A stretch of 64,000 nt of DNA from Notospermus geniculatus (GCA_002633025.1 NMRB01000599.1:68224-132223), one strand, 5' to 3'; numbered from the stretch's first letter, positions 33,801-39,182 are shown. Made by a program: numbers and translations. Notes: generated by a model from the letters alone, not told the origin.

Positions 33801-35628
33801 ACGCCTTGCTCCGCGTGTGCGTCTGGATCGTCGCTATACTATCTTGTCTTGTGAATGGAGTGGTCCTTTTGGGAAGATTTCTCATAAACGAATCAAATAA
33901 AATACATTCCTTTTTCATAAAGAATCTCTCAATGGCGGATCTAGTGATGGGGATTTACCTTTTCGTGATAGCAAGTCGTGATGTCATGTACCGGGGCGAC
34001 TATCTCCAGCACGAGTACGACTGGAGATCCGGGTGGGAATGCGACGCCTGCGGGTTTCTCAGTTCCCTCAGCAGTGAGGTGTCCGTGTTGATCCTCACGG
34101 TCATAACTTTCGACCGCTACATGTGCGTCATGTATCCACTAAACATCAAAAGACGGAGCCTCGGTTCAGCGTACGGAATCATGGCTATCATATGGGGGTT
34201 CAGTTTCATTCTAGCTCTCCTACCAATAGTCCGGATTCCTTACTTCGGAGAACACTATTATTCCAACAACGGAGTCTGCCTACCGTTACACATCCACGAC
34301 CCCTTCGGCCAAGGGTGGGAATACTCAGCTTTCGTTTACGTTGGGATAAACTTTACGGCGTTTGCCTTTGTAACTTATTCGTACTGTGCCATGTTCCATG
34401 TTATAAGGACTTCTAGACTGTCATTAAGGTCGTCTCAAGTGAACCAAGAGACGTCGTTAGCTCGACGGTTTGCCTTTATCGTCTTCTCCGATTTCTCTTG
34501 CTGGGTGCCCGTCATTGTGATCAAGATAGTTGCTTTGGCTGGTAAGTACAAGGTCCTACAGTACAAAGGTGGTTTCAGGAATCTTGATCTAATCAGAACG
34601 GTGCTCGCTGCGTTCGTCATCGCACGCTAATTGCGCGGAGACGACGGTGTCGGGGACCCATACCGTACTTAAGAATCTCTATAGCCATCGGTTCTTTTCC
34701 ATACATGTAATTGTAAATTTTGCTGTCATCAGCGAGGTTCCTGCCCTGCTGCCATCTAGGAACTCTTGGCCGTTTCGACCAAAAGTGAGTGAGTCGTGAT
34801 CGGAGAAAGTGAAGTCCAATACAGTACCAACATCCCTAAGCAGCTCTTCAGTATCTGTCTAAATTCTTATGGAAATTGTCATTTACAGGAGTCAAAATCA
34901 ATGGTAATCTATACGCCTGGGTGGCTGTTTTCATCCTACCCGTCAACAGTGCCTTAAATCCCATCCTCTACACGCTGACGACGAGGCTTTTCAAACAACA
35001 GTTCGTCCAGCGGATGTACCGTGTTTGTTGGCGAGCAGGACGTCCGGAGGTGACCGACTCGAGCAGTTCGTCAGATCCAATGACCAGGCCGAGATACTTA
35101 CCGAATACAACGCAGGTATGTAAGGCCCGTGTCGCCAAAGTAACCAGAGACGACTGCACAGAAAGTCCGATAGTGCCTATCGGCGGTTTAGTTAACGGGA
35201 AAATGCGTTATAACTAACTGCCGATAGTTGCCGGTAGCACGTGTCCACAGGACGAAGCCACTTGAGTCGATATGTCGATATATCCCACCGCTTGACAGGC
35301 CTTGGGATCGCCCAGGATTTGTTTCTCCTCTCGTACCTACATGTCCTTATCATTCCAGGACGGGCCCGGCGCAAAGAAATCCATTTCGAAGCACTATTCC
35401 TTACCTGCCGTTAACTCCATCCCTATGACGTTCAACAATGCGGCCTACAGACCAATCAGCAACAACACCATGACGACCAACAATGGTGAGGTATCCCTAC
35501 ATCAGAGTGCCATCAAAACTACGACGACACAACCCGGTGGACAAAGTGGCGAAGCTGTCAACGATCAGGGTGAAGGAGATCACAACATTATTGATGAAAC
35601 GTGCACAGAAAAGGAAGCTTGTTTATAA
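681..35628 (+). CDS. Relaxin receptor-like LGR (RXFP1/2-type GPCR), 5'-partial, spliced
   Basis: Leucine-rich-repeat G-protein-coupled receptor of the type C (LDLa + LRR + 7TM) class, expected at the plasma membrane as a relaxin/insulin-like peptide receptor. Coding exons: 681-818, 3366-3449, 10145-10253, 14434-14505, 18449-18520, about 18951-19022 (damaged), 21218-21289, 22462-22533, 23445-23516, 27419-27490, 28807-28878, 33335-33406, 33703-34541, 34889-35115, 35359-35628. All junctions are GT..AG and phases are continuous: phase 1 after the first two exons, phase 2 through every LRR exon, then phase 1 and 0. LRR exons of 72 bp in phase 2 are the family hallmark. The 7TM part shows an intact DRY motif and an NPILY (NPxxY) motif, and the region around the first helix and the C-terminal helix reads like RXFP1/2. 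The start codon and signal peptide lie off-window, so more LDLa modules upstream (as in the GRL101 type) cannot be excluded. The gene spans about 35 kb for roughly 800 visible residues. Confidence 0.93.
950..1165. repeat. Foldback element, family with 18634-18872 (copy 1)
   Basis: Starts CTAAACTCCCACTTACC and ends with the inverse GGTAAGTGGGGGTTTAG. The interior GACTAAG...CCTAAGTTGAAGATAATG and GACAGCGTGC...TATCTTCAACTGAGG segments also pair. The second copy at 18634-18872 shares ends and interior. Confidence 0.8.
1186..1463. repeat. Large foldback (arms about 65-75 bp)
   Basis: Left arm at 1186-1254 (contains GAGGTTGGATGTCGCTCCAC) pairs with right arm at 1388-1463 (contains GTGGAGCGACATCCAACCTC). 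Non-autonomous foldback or MITE with an unpaired centre of about 130 bp. Confidence 0.8.
1865..2230 (+). repeat. Ribozyme-like dispersed repeat, copy A (interrupted)
   Basis: CTGAGGAAGACCCCGGTT before the inserted MITE and GGGGTCGAAAATTCGC after it, followed by the family tail (TTCTGGAAGTTGACTTCTTG ... TTTGTGTGTCAATTTTGTGC). Same family as 23640-23775 and 36906-37025. Confidence 0.75.
1888..2124. mobile_element. MITE with 9-bp target duplication, inserted in the ribozyme-like repeat
   Basis: Inverted ends GCAAATTTTTTTTCCCAAC and GTTGGGAAAAAAAATTCGC, flanked by a perfect direct repeat ACCCCGGTT at 1879-1887 and 2125-2133. Removing the 237 bp plus one duplicate restores the uninterrupted repeat seen at 23.7 and 36.9 kb. 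A 9-bp duplication suits Mutator-like elements (inference). The interior holds telomere-like GGGTTAGGGTAAGGGTTAG and GGATTAGGATTAG runs. Confidence 0.75.
2462..2646. repeat. Near-perfect long hairpin
   Basis: Arms of about 80 bp either side of an A/T-rich centre at about 2540-2575. The left arm contains GGGGTATGATGTTGTCAGCC and the right arm its inverse. Only a few mismatches, so recent insertion or strong stem-loop formation is likely. Confidence 0.85.
3366..3449 (+). CDS. RXFP-like exon: LDLa-LRR linker
   Basis: Short 84-bp exon between TTTTTTCAG and GTAAGT, phase 1 on both sides. It encodes a hydrophilic, charged linker that starts [15 protein letters not shown] and ends in DACG, containing one cysteine. 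In RXFP1/2 the equivalent linker sits between LDLa and LRRNT and helps bind relaxin. The position, phase and aromatic/basic pattern support the assignment; residue conservation is low, as in the family. Confidence 0.75.
3453..3535 (+). repeat. Dispersed repeat with 7648-7740 (copy 1)
   Basis: TTTTGGCGCCAATCATGCCA ... GGCCAACTGAACACTGGG. It begins three bases into the intron after the linker exon. The copy at 7648-7740 is about 85% alike by eye. Confidence 0.7.
3995..4195. repeat. Dispersed ~200-bp repeat family 1, copy 1
   Basis: Contains GAGAAGATTCCACGCATCTC, CTGTCCAGCGCACACC and GCGTCAAACAGCCGAT, shared with 11990-12195, 16500-16690 and 30962-31152. Several GATCGCC/GGCGATC inverse words suggest a MITE. 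Confidence 0.75.
5495..6052 (+). repeat. Degenerate tandem array, ~66-bp unit
   Basis: About eight diverged units containing TTGTGGTCAAGCAACCTACA then AAAGAATTGCGAAATTTCTT. Units vary in length, and one near 5800-5825 is shortened. Confidence 0.8.
6579..6950. repeat. Foldback element (~370 bp)
   Basis: Left end TGAGGTTTCGCCAATCTGAC and GAAACACGAAGTAC pair with the right end GTACTTCGTGTTTCGTCAG and CAAAACCTCA. Further inverse matches occur inward. Confidence 0.75.
7648..7740 (+). repeat. Dispersed repeat with 3453-3535 (copy 2)
   Basis: Shares TTTTGGCGCCAATCAT and GGCCAACTGAACACTGGG with copy 1; a few bases are inserted in the middle. Confidence 0.7.
8915..9010 (+). repeat. Possible retroelement 3' tail with CTGACGA...GAAAC motif
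   Basis: CTGACGAAGCCGGGTGCACC then GCCGAAACGTCGAC. Metazoan Penelope-like and some other retroelement ends often carry CTGANGA-stem-GAAACGTC. Only one copy occurs here and there is no coding region, so the call is tentative. Confidence 0.35.
9630..9736. repeat. Hairpin with ~30-bp arms
   Basis: AATAGGTAAGGTAAAGTGGT and ACAATTCTAGCCC pair with GGGGCTGGAATTGT and ACCACTTTACCTTATT. Confidence 0.8.
10145..10253 (+). CDS. RXFP-like exon: LRR N-terminal cap
   Basis: 109-bp exon, acceptor CCTTTTAG and donor GTAAGT, phase 1 in and phase 2 out. It encodes a cysteine-rich LRRNT cap with [10 protein letters not shown] followed by the [15 protein letters not shown] strand that leads into the first repeat. 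This is the usual cap of the type C LGR ectodomain. Confidence 0.92.
11811..11984. mobile_element. TIR element family 2, copy 1
   Basis: Ends AGGTGTGACAGGAATC and GGATTCCTTTCACACCT are inverse. The interior CCCGCTATTGTAAGGTTATA and AACAATAAGACGGAACTT matches 16715-16888. Non-autonomous, about 174 bp. Confidence 0.75.
11990..12195. repeat. Dispersed ~200-bp repeat family 1, copy 2
   Basis: Contains AAGAAGATTCCACGGATCGC, CTGTCCAGCGCACACCTGGC and GTCAACAGCCGATTTTGCTC. Directly abuts the family-2 element at 11811-11984. Confidence 0.75.
12769..12913. mobile_element. Foldback element, family with 56369-56480 (copy 1)
   Basis: Arms TAGACATCCTGCGAAAGTCG and inverse CGACTTTCGCAGGATGTCTA, with paired GGTAAACAAACC...GGTTTGTTTACC inside. 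The loop holds GCATTTGTACAGACGG. Confidence 0.8.
12931..13250. repeat. Nested inverted repeat (~320 bp)
   Basis: Outer arms CTGTGGTCGTTCG...TACAGTGA pair with TCACTGTACGAACGACCACA. An inner perfect pair GGAGGTTTCGAAATCAAACG (from 13069) and its inverse (to about 13215) encloses about 95 bp. Confidence 0.75.
14090..14168 (+). repeat. Short tandem array (ACCTTTTTTACCGGT-like, ~16 bp)
   Basis: Five to six imperfect units of GTACCTTTTTTACC with small changes. Confidence 0.8.
14434..14505 (+). CDS. RXFP-like exon: LRR 1
   Basis: Exactly 72 bp, phase 2 on both sides, CAG acceptor and GTAAGT donor. Encodes one 24-residue repeat with the [10 protein letters not shown] core. Confidence 0.92.
15494..15745. 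repeat. Foldback element (~250 bp)
   Basis: Left arm GAGCTCATTTTTCA ... CACGAATCATCCGTAGCCTG pairs with the right arm GGTTACGGATGATTCGTG ... TGAAAAATGAGCTC. Confidence 0.85.
16500..16690. repeat. Dispersed ~200-bp repeat family 1, copy 3
   Basis: Contains GGCGAGAAGATTCCAAGCAC and ATCAACAGCCGATTGTTCCC. Followed within 30 bp by a family-2 element. Confidence 0.75.
16715..16888. mobile_element. TIR element family 2, copy 2
   Basis: Ends CAGGTGTAAAAGGAAT and ATTCCTGTTACACCGG. The interior CTGCTATTGTAATGTTATAT and AACAATAAACCCGGACTT is shared with copy 1. A partial left end also occurs at about 9290-9345. Confidence 0.75.
16890..17960. other. Intron stretch without recognised features
   Basis: No LRR exon, repeat copy or open frame of interest. 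AT/GC content appears ordinary for the window. Confidence 0.5.
17965..18091. repeat. Foldback element, possibly related to 31153-31290
   Basis: CGCCACGAAACTACGATAGC and ACTAACAGGGCCTAACAGAG pair with CTCTGTTAGGCACTGTTAGC and GCTATCGGGGTTTCATGGCG. Confidence 0.8.
18449..18520 (+). CDS. RXFP-like exon: LRR 2
   Basis: 72 bp, phase 2, acceptor TTTCTAG and donor GTAAGT. The repeat is less canonical at its start ([15 protein letters not shown]), where the usual N of LxxN is replaced, but ends in the regular HNKKLKRL. Confidence 0.88.
18634..18872. repeat. Foldback element, family with 950-1165 (copy 2)
   Basis: Ends ACTCTAAACTCCC and GGGAGTTTAGAGT. The interior matches copy 1, with extra inserted sequence near 18715-18775. 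It lies 78 bp upstream of the damaged LRR exon. Confidence 0.8.
18951..19022 (+). CDS. RXFP-like exon: LRR 3, 5' end damaged by G run and N
   Basis: The 3' part (18968-19022) reads in phase 2 as [18 protein letters not shown], a typical LRR second half, followed by a strong GTAAGT donor at 19023. The 5' part runs into a 13-base G run (18952-18964) and an ambiguous base at 18967. No AG acceptor sits 72 bp upstream, so the boundary given is only the family expectation. The homopolymer was probably miscalled. If the run is real, the repeat would be broken in this allele. Confidence 0.65.
20992..21097. repeat. Hairpin element
   Basis: ATCCTCCCACAGCAGCGG and CTCGCTCCTCGTCATAC pair with GTATGAAGAGGAGCGAG and CCCTGCCATGGGAGGAT. 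Confidence 0.75.
21218..21289 (+). CDS. RXFP-like exon: LRR 4
   Basis: 72 bp, phase 2, acceptor TCTCTGCAG and donor GTGAGT. Core [12 protein letters not shown] then HVHFKSLDV. Confidence 0.92.
21521..21735 (+). repeat. Dispersed repeat with 24576-24740 (copy 1)
   Basis: Shares ACGAGGCAACAACTG, ATTTGAGAGCCCGCGCTGAT and CAGTTCCCGTCGCC with copy 2. A related fragment with CGGCAACAACTGGCACAAAT occurs at about 25367. Confidence 0.7.
22078..22274. repeat. Foldback element (~197 bp)
   Basis: Left end GCTGATTTTGCTTTGCGACT then TGCTTTGCAAC pairs with the right end GTTGCAAAGCAAGTCGCAAA and GCAGAAAATCAGC. Confidence 0.85.
22462..22533 (+). CDS. RXFP-like exon: LRR 5
   Basis: 72 bp, phase 2, acceptor TTCTTTCAG and donor GTGAGT. 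Core [15 protein letters not shown]. Confidence 0.92.
22923..23123 (-). pseudogene. Helicase-like fragment (Q-motif region and Walker A) in an intron
   Basis: Minus-strand frame reads [20 protein letters not shown] then [15 protein letters not shown]. This resembles the start of a RecQ/DEAD-box helicase core (Q-motif region about 20 residues before a GSGKS P-loop). It ends after about 15 more residues, with no further helicase motifs. Probably a transposed or retrocopied fragment. The frame also extends upstream (to 23327) without recognisable similarity. Confidence 0.4.
23445..23516 (+). CDS. RXFP-like exon: LRR 6
   Basis: 72 bp, phase 2, acceptor CTCTTTCAG and donor GTGAGT. Core [15 protein letters not shown]. 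Confidence 0.92.
23640..23775 (+). repeat. Ribozyme-like dispersed repeat, copy B
   Basis: A 38-bp hairpin (23640-23677, arms TTCAGGCTGGCACTTTC / GAAAGTGCCAGCCTGAA) runs into CTGAAGA, a 6-bp stem GACCCC-GGTT-GGGGTC, then GAAA and an ATTT-GCG-AAAT stem. The family tail follows. This matches the conserved core of a type I hammerhead ribozyme apart from one extra A after CTGAAGA. Confidence 0.7.
24576..24740 (+). repeat. Dispersed repeat with 21521-21735 (copy 2)
   Basis: ACGAGGCAACAACTGGTCAT, ATTTGAAAGCCCGTGCTGAT and CAGTTCCCATCGCCAGACCT. Confidence 0.7.
25533..25662. repeat. Foldback element (~130 bp)
   Basis: TATAGAGTGTTTTCATTGTG and CATATTGGAGGTATAAACAA pair with TTGTATACCTCCAACATGGC and CATGAAACACCTTATA. 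Confidence 0.8.
26039..26233. mobile_element. TIR element (~195 bp)
   Basis: Ends GTTAAAGCGAATTGATAT and TATCAATTCGCTTTAAAC are inverse. No coding capacity. Confidence 0.75.
26563..27330 (+). repeat. Minisatellite, 54-bp unit (18 codons), about 13-14 copies
   Basis: The unit contains GAAGGCGCAAAAGCTGGTCA then AAATACCAAAGAATACACAG. About 9.7 uninterrupted copies at 26563-27090, then diverged ones with small insertions. Because 54 is a multiple of three, it is open in several frames on both strands (for example 26563-27090 plus, 27010-26483 and 27243-26560 minus). It lies in the intron between LRR 6 and LRR 7, so these frames are probably not genes. Confidence 0.9.
27419..27490 (+). CDS. RXFP-like exon: LRR 7
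   Basis: 72 bp, phase 2, acceptor CTTTTCAG and donor GTGAGT. Core [15 protein letters not shown]. It starts about 90 bp downstream of the 54-bp minisatellite. Confidence 0.92.
28055..28135. other. Assembly gap flanked by duplicated 18-mer
   Basis: N run 28075-28115. TTCCCATTTTGATATCGT occurs at 28057-28074, immediately left of the gap, and again at 28118-28135. Confidence 0.9.
28807..28878 (+). CDS. RXFP-like exon: LRR 8
   Basis: 72 bp, phase 2, acceptor ATTGCAG and donor GTAAGT. Core [15 protein letters not shown]. Confidence 0.92.
28975..29420 (+). repeat. Degenerate tandem array, ~40-bp unit
   Basis: About ten imperfect units with TATCGCTGTCTGATGGCATT then CACATCATGTTCATGTGA. Lengths vary, and some units contain ATCACGATGTGATATCG in place of the TTCATG part. 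Confidence 0.85.
29804..30662. mobile_element. Non-autonomous TIR element (~858 bp)
   Basis: Ends AGCGTCCACTAGGGCGCGG and inverse CGGCGCTCTAGTGGACGCC, with the match extending into GACAAGA/TCTTGTC. The interior is rich in TCCGCA/TGCGGA words. It contains open frames on both strands (for example 30135-29812) with no recognised transposase. Confidence 0.75.
30745..30959 (+). mobile_element. TIR element family 9, copy 1
   Basis: TTAAAGGACCACGGTGTGCG at one end and GGCGATACCGTGCTCTTTT at the other. The interior GTAGAGGGAGCCACCTAGCA and GGAGAGTGGCGCCGGCTG matches 38972-39182 in inverse orientation. Confidence 0.8.
30962..31152. repeat. Dispersed ~200-bp repeat family 1, copy 4
   Basis: Contains GGCGAGAAGATTGCACGCAT, CGCTGTCCAGCG and CAACAACCGATTTTGCTCAC. 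Sandwiched between the elements at 30745-30959 and 31153-31290. Confidence 0.75.
31153..31290. repeat. Foldback element, family with 35156-35240 (copy 1)
   Basis: Ends GCACAAAAAGTCCGATAGT and inverse ATCGGACTTTCTGTGCGG. The interior GGCGGTTTAGTTAATGGGA then AAATGCGTTATAACAAACTG is shared with copy 2. Confidence 0.8.
31293..33334. other. Intron stretch without recognised features
   Basis: Between a foldback element and LRR exon 9 I find no exon, repeat family member or RNA gene. The exception is an imperfect inverted repeat at 32887-32918 whose arms match the palindrome at 57139-57164. Confidence 0.5.
33335..33406 (+). CDS. RXFP-like exon: LRR 9
   Basis: 72 bp, phase 2, acceptor TTTCCAG and donor GTAAGT. 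Core [15 protein letters not shown], the most canonical repeat. It joins directly in phase to the 7TM exon, whose start completes the last LRR and hinge. Confidence 0.93.
33703..34541 (+). CDS. RXFP-like exon: hinge and helices 1-6
   Basis: 839-bp exon, acceptor TTGCAG and donor GTAAGT, phase 2 in and phase 1 out. It encodes the cysteine hinge ([10 protein letters not shown]), helix 1 with CLVNGVVLL, helix 2 with [12 protein letters not shown], the helix 3 end TFDRYMCV with intact DRY, helix 4 with a conserved W, and helix 6 with [15 protein letters not shown]. The open frame has an ATG at 33689, but this lies before the acceptor, so the exon is internal and not an intronless gene. Confidence 0.95.
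34889..35115 (+). CDS. RXFP-like exon: helix 7 and proximal tail
   Basis: 227 bp, acceptor TTTACAG, phase 1 in and phase 0 out at GTATGT. Encodes helix 7 with [18 protein letters not shown], which contains the NPxxY motif, then a basic tail and a serine cluster (SSSSSD) typical of receptor phosphorylation sites. A repeat related to the one at 31153-31290 begins about 40 bp after the donor. Confidence 0.94.
35156..35240. repeat. Copy 2 of the 31153-31290 family, in the RXFP-like intron
   Basis: CACAGAAAGTCCGATAGTGC, GGCGGTTTAGTTAACGGGA and AAATGCGTTATAACTAACTG. The right half is truncated. It lies about 40 bp after the helix 7 exon. Confidence 0.8.
35359..35628 (+). CDS. RXFP-like last coding exon: cytoplasmic tail
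   Basis: Acceptor CATTCCAG, phase 0, open to TAA at 35626-35628. Encodes about 89 residues of Ser/Thr/Asn-rich tail beginning [20 protein letters not shown] and ending in KEACL. I recognise no domain. The assignment rests on phase, the acceptor and the lack of a stop across the junction. An unspliced read-through of exon 34889-35115 would instead end at an in-frame stop about 100 bp later. Confidence 0.8.
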   Translation, partial: DGPGAKKSISKHYSLPAVNSIPMTFNNAAYRPISNNTMTTNNGEVSLHQSAIKTTTTQPGGQSGEAVNDQGEGDHNIIDETCTEKEACL

Positions 35629-35775
35629 TAATACTGCACCGAACATTGTTATCTTTTGCACATGCAGTATTAATTTTGTCAATAACACATTTAAAAGTTT
35701 TCACAGATCACCGTTTTTCACCCCTAGTCAGTGGAATCACAGCATGATATTCTTCACCCCCTAGGCCTAGTCAAC

Positions 35776-36340
35776 CTGTGATATCGCAGCATGGTATTCT
35801 TCACCCTCCCCATTCAATCTGTGATATCATTCACAGCATGGTATTCTTCACCCTCCACATTCAATCTGTGATATCACAGCATGGTATTCTTCACCCTCTC
35901 CATCCAATCTGTGATATCACAGCATGGTATTCTTCACCCTCTCCATCCAATCTGTGATATCACAGCATGGTATTCTTCACCCTCCTCATCCAATCTGTGA
36001 TATCACAGCATGGTATTCTTCACCCTCCTCATTCAATCTGTGATATCACAGCATGGTATTTGTCACCCTCCCCATTCAATCTGTGATATCACAGCATGGT
36101 ATTTGTCACCCTCCCCATTCAATCTGTGATATCACAGCATGGTATTTGTCACCCTCCCCATTCAATCTGTGATATCACAGCATGGTATTTGTCACCCTCC
36201 CCATTCAATCTGTGATATCACAGCATGGTATTCTTCACCCTCCTCATTCAATCTGTGATATCACAGCATGGTATTTGTCACCCTCCCCATTCAATCTGTG
36301 ATATCACAGCATGGCATGCTTCACCCCCAGTCAATCTGAT
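35776..36340 (+). repeat. Minisatellite, 43-bp unit with 12-bp palindrome, 13 copies
   Basis: The unit contains CTGTGATATCACAGCATGGT then ATTCTTCACCCTC. TGTGATATCACA is a perfect palindrome in most units (first two variant). Two unit types alternate in blocks (ATTCTTCACC and ATTTGTCACC). The array starts 148 bp after the RXFP-like stop codon, so it may be in the 3' UTR. Confidence 0.9.
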
Positions 36341-36591
36341 GACATTCTCATCCCCCTTCCCCCAGATAATCTGTGATGTTACGACTCTTCCGCAGTCAAT
36401 CCTCGATCGCAGCTTGCTGTTTTGCACCTTTAAAGCGAAAATTTTCATACGCTTTCAACAATATTCTCTGTATTACTGATGAGCAGGGGAGTATGATTTG
36501 TTTCCTTGCCAATTTATGTGGGTTTATTAATTTGGGCTCTTCCAACGATGTTGCTGTTCTCTAATACCATATGAATCTTCATTCAATTAAA

Positions 36592-37025
36592 CGAATTTTC
36601 GACCCCAACCGGGGTCTTTTTCAAGTGGAACTTTACAATCTGAAACTCATATTTATTAATTTATAAACTTTCTTTCAGCATGTTCAGCCAAATGAAGCTC
36701 TGCGCCAGTTACCTACACTCTGCTTGTGGTCAGACTGAGAGGCCCTGCAGTTATTCAACCCTTCTTTTCAGCTGAATTAGTTTCTCCTTAATTGTCCAGC
36801 GGCCACCTTTGGGGCTTGGTCGCTATTCTTTCCTTAATTGTTTGTTTGCCCTGTCTACACAGGCTATGTAGTTCTACATTCGGGTTTCAGCTCAGTCTTT
36901 TCTAGAGTTTCAGATTGTAAAGTTCCACTTGAAAAAGACCCCGGTTGGGGTCGAAAATTCGTGAATTCTGGAGATTGACTTCTTGTTTATTATCATTTAG
37001 TGTGTCAATTTTGTGCTTTTTGTAC
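36592..37025. repeat. Ribozyme-like dispersed repeat, inverted pair (copies C and D)
   Basis: Arms at 36592-36648 (minus orientation) and 36906-36962 (plus) are near-perfect inverse copies of the same 57 bp; the plus copy continues into the family tail to about 37025. Plus copy: TTCCA (36923-36927), GACCCC-GGTT-GGGGTC (36937-36952), GAA, AATTC-GT-GAATT, C, TGGAG (36969-36973). Head-to-head terminal repeats are common in Penelope-like elements; no reverse transcriptase frame is present. Confidence 0.65.
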
Positions 37026-38074
37026 CTTGGTTCATTCAATTAAAAATATCATAATAAATGATTTTTACAATACATCGAATCAGTTTCTCTTTTTCACTCA
37101 AAGCAGTTGATATTTAAGTATTAGTTAGTCATTCTGTCTCCAACTCACTGATTCGCTCAACAAGTTGCTCATTTGGTGGCCACATCGATCAAGTTGAAGT
37201 CCAAATGACTGGAAGTGCCAATCGGTCAGTTGGTCACCCTGTGGCCAAAAAACGAACCCTGAAAAAAAGCCGAAAAGTAGACTACCGGGTATCTCTTTCA
37301 CTGGATATCTTCATCGCTGTCCATGTGAAATTTTGACCTAGAGTTAGAAACAACAAACTCCGAGTTAGAATATTATATCTTACATGTATATTGAGTCCTC
37401 ATGCTACATTGTGAAAATACATGAATACGTACAATATTGCGAACAACCTCAAAATCACAGCAAATGAGCTGAACAATACCTGATACATATCTCATGCTCA
37501 CATTGTAATGACACACTTTCCTTAAAGGAATTAGTCACGGCAGTCAAAAATCATGACACTAAGAATAATTTTGTGGCCCATGAAATTCAGTATTTCAAAA
37601 TTACAAATTTTGTATTTCAGTGGATTACATCCCTTGGTTAGCCTAGATTTGTAGTTGACCGTGATGTGAGTAAAGTACACGTAATAGATTCAAGATGGCG
37701 ACATCTAAATCTCTGTTACCTTGACTGGCATGACCAGTTCACTTTAAGTTACATGTAGATTCAAAATTCCAGGCGAAAAAATGTCCTCACACAAAGTTCA
37801 CTATCACAGTTTCAAAAGTATAGTTATTATGTATTTCAATTACAAAGATTGTGATCATACTCACATGTAATATATTAAAATAGTTTAGCAGTGTATTAAT
37901 AGTAAATAACAAACAATAAAGAATGGCCCCACACCAAAGCAACAAGATTTTACCCATGAAAACATCTTCAAGCACAGACATGACACAAATCATCGGGCAT
38001 GGTGGCTCTTCGCACCTTCATTCTGTCACACGTTGAAAGTCATTGTATTGTGAAGGTGCTGCTCTATACAGCAT

Positions 38075-38289
38075 CCAATATTTTTGCACAATATCAAGCC
38101 TCCCCCACAATATCAGGCAGCAACTGCCTAGTGCCTGACAAATGACAGTTTGGTGCCGGACAATGTCCTTGTCCACCCACTTATTTTCAGGCTTGCAATA
38201 TGGCGCCCAAATGGGGTCATGTGCGTAGAAGAAACACTAGCAATAATATTGCCCATTTTTTATCCTCATATTGTGCAATAATATTGTGG
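38075..38289. repeat. Inverted-repeat element (~215 bp)
   Basis: CCAATATTTTTGCACAATAT pairs with ATATTGTGCAATAATATTG. The interior has paired AATATCAAGCC / GGCTTGCAATAT words. Confidence 0.65.
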
Positions 38290-38392
38290 TTTTTTTCATC
38301 ATAAAGACCCCCGTATTTGCAAACACGTGGGTTCACCTCACGCAGTGAGGAAGAGTCAATGATACAAGGTATTTTCAGACTGGGATAACAGA

Positions 38393-38661
38393 GTTAAAGT
38401 ATGATTCACCCTAACTTCAACATGAGCAAAGTGCCAGGCAACAGACACCACCATGACCACACAGTGAACACAATGATTAGACCACAAACCACGGTTTTTA
38501 CCAGTTGACTGAGCACAACCTTGGATTTGCTATATGGAAAGTAAACCAAGTTACCCTAACATCATTAGATAACTGCGACATGGATTATTTACCACTGACC
38601 TGTCCACATTTCCAAGCTTGGCACTTTGCCCATGTTGAAGTTAGGGTGAATCATACTTTAC
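38393..38661. mobile_element. TIR element with ~40-bp inverted ends
   Basis: GTTAAAGTATGATTCACCCT and AACTTCAACATG...GCAAAGTGCCA pair with TGGCACTTTGCCCATGTTGA and AGTTAGGGTGAATCATACTT. Interior about 190 bp, non-coding. Confidence 0.85.
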
Positions 38662-38840
38662 ACGTGTATGACGTCTTAAGACAACTGCAATTCAGCTTGA
38701 AAGACATAAGATTATGCAGAGATGCAATCGGACTGTGGAGAGCTTGACAAAATCACTACAGTACATTTTTCCCTCGGGGCCCATAAATGTGACCTGAACT
38801 GCATTTTTACACATGAAAATAATTTAGATATGATCTATTA

Positions 38841-38965
38841 GACTTCGATTACATAGAGGTATATGGTATACAATCACCGGTTGACAAAGGCTTCAGGGTT
38901 TGCGACCATGAAGCCATTGTTAACCAGCGTGTTCATATACCGTAAACCTCTATGTAATCGAAGCC
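38841..38965. repeat. Hairpin element
   Basis: GACTTCGATTACATAGAGGT pairs with ACCTCTATGTAATCGAAGCC. Inner GGCTTCA...TGAAGCC also pairs. Confidence 0.85.
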
Positions 38966-38971
38966 TTACAG

Positions 38972-39182
38972 GAGCCCGGTATTGCCACTTTTTCTCGCCA
39001 GCCGGCGCCACTGCACCACTCTACAACCCAAGGGATTAACTATGTTGTTGGCGAATGGGCCTGATTTACTGCGTACATTTTGTAATGTATTTTTGTAGTA
39101 AGTGTTGCTGCCGCTAGGTGGCTCCCTCTACGTCAGCAGTCAAATTACCCCATTAGAGAACGCACACCGTGCTCCTTTAAGG
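38972..39182 (-). mobile_element. TIR element family 9, copy 2
   Basis: Inverse of 30745-30959: CAGCCGGCGCCACTGCACCA, GCTAGGTGGCTCCCTCTACG and CGCACACCGTGCTCCTTTAA. Confidence 0.8.

Noticed and set aside
33689-34630. A 313-codon frame starting with ATG at 33689 as a stand-alone intronless GPCR gene
   Set aside because: The frame lacks helix 7, and the ATG lies upstream of a good acceptor at 33701-33702. LRR exon 9 joins there in phase, and a GTAAGT donor at 34542 leads to the helix 7 exon.
35776-36340. CRISPR array
   Set aside because: The units are contiguous tandem repeats with no unique spacers, in an animal genome.
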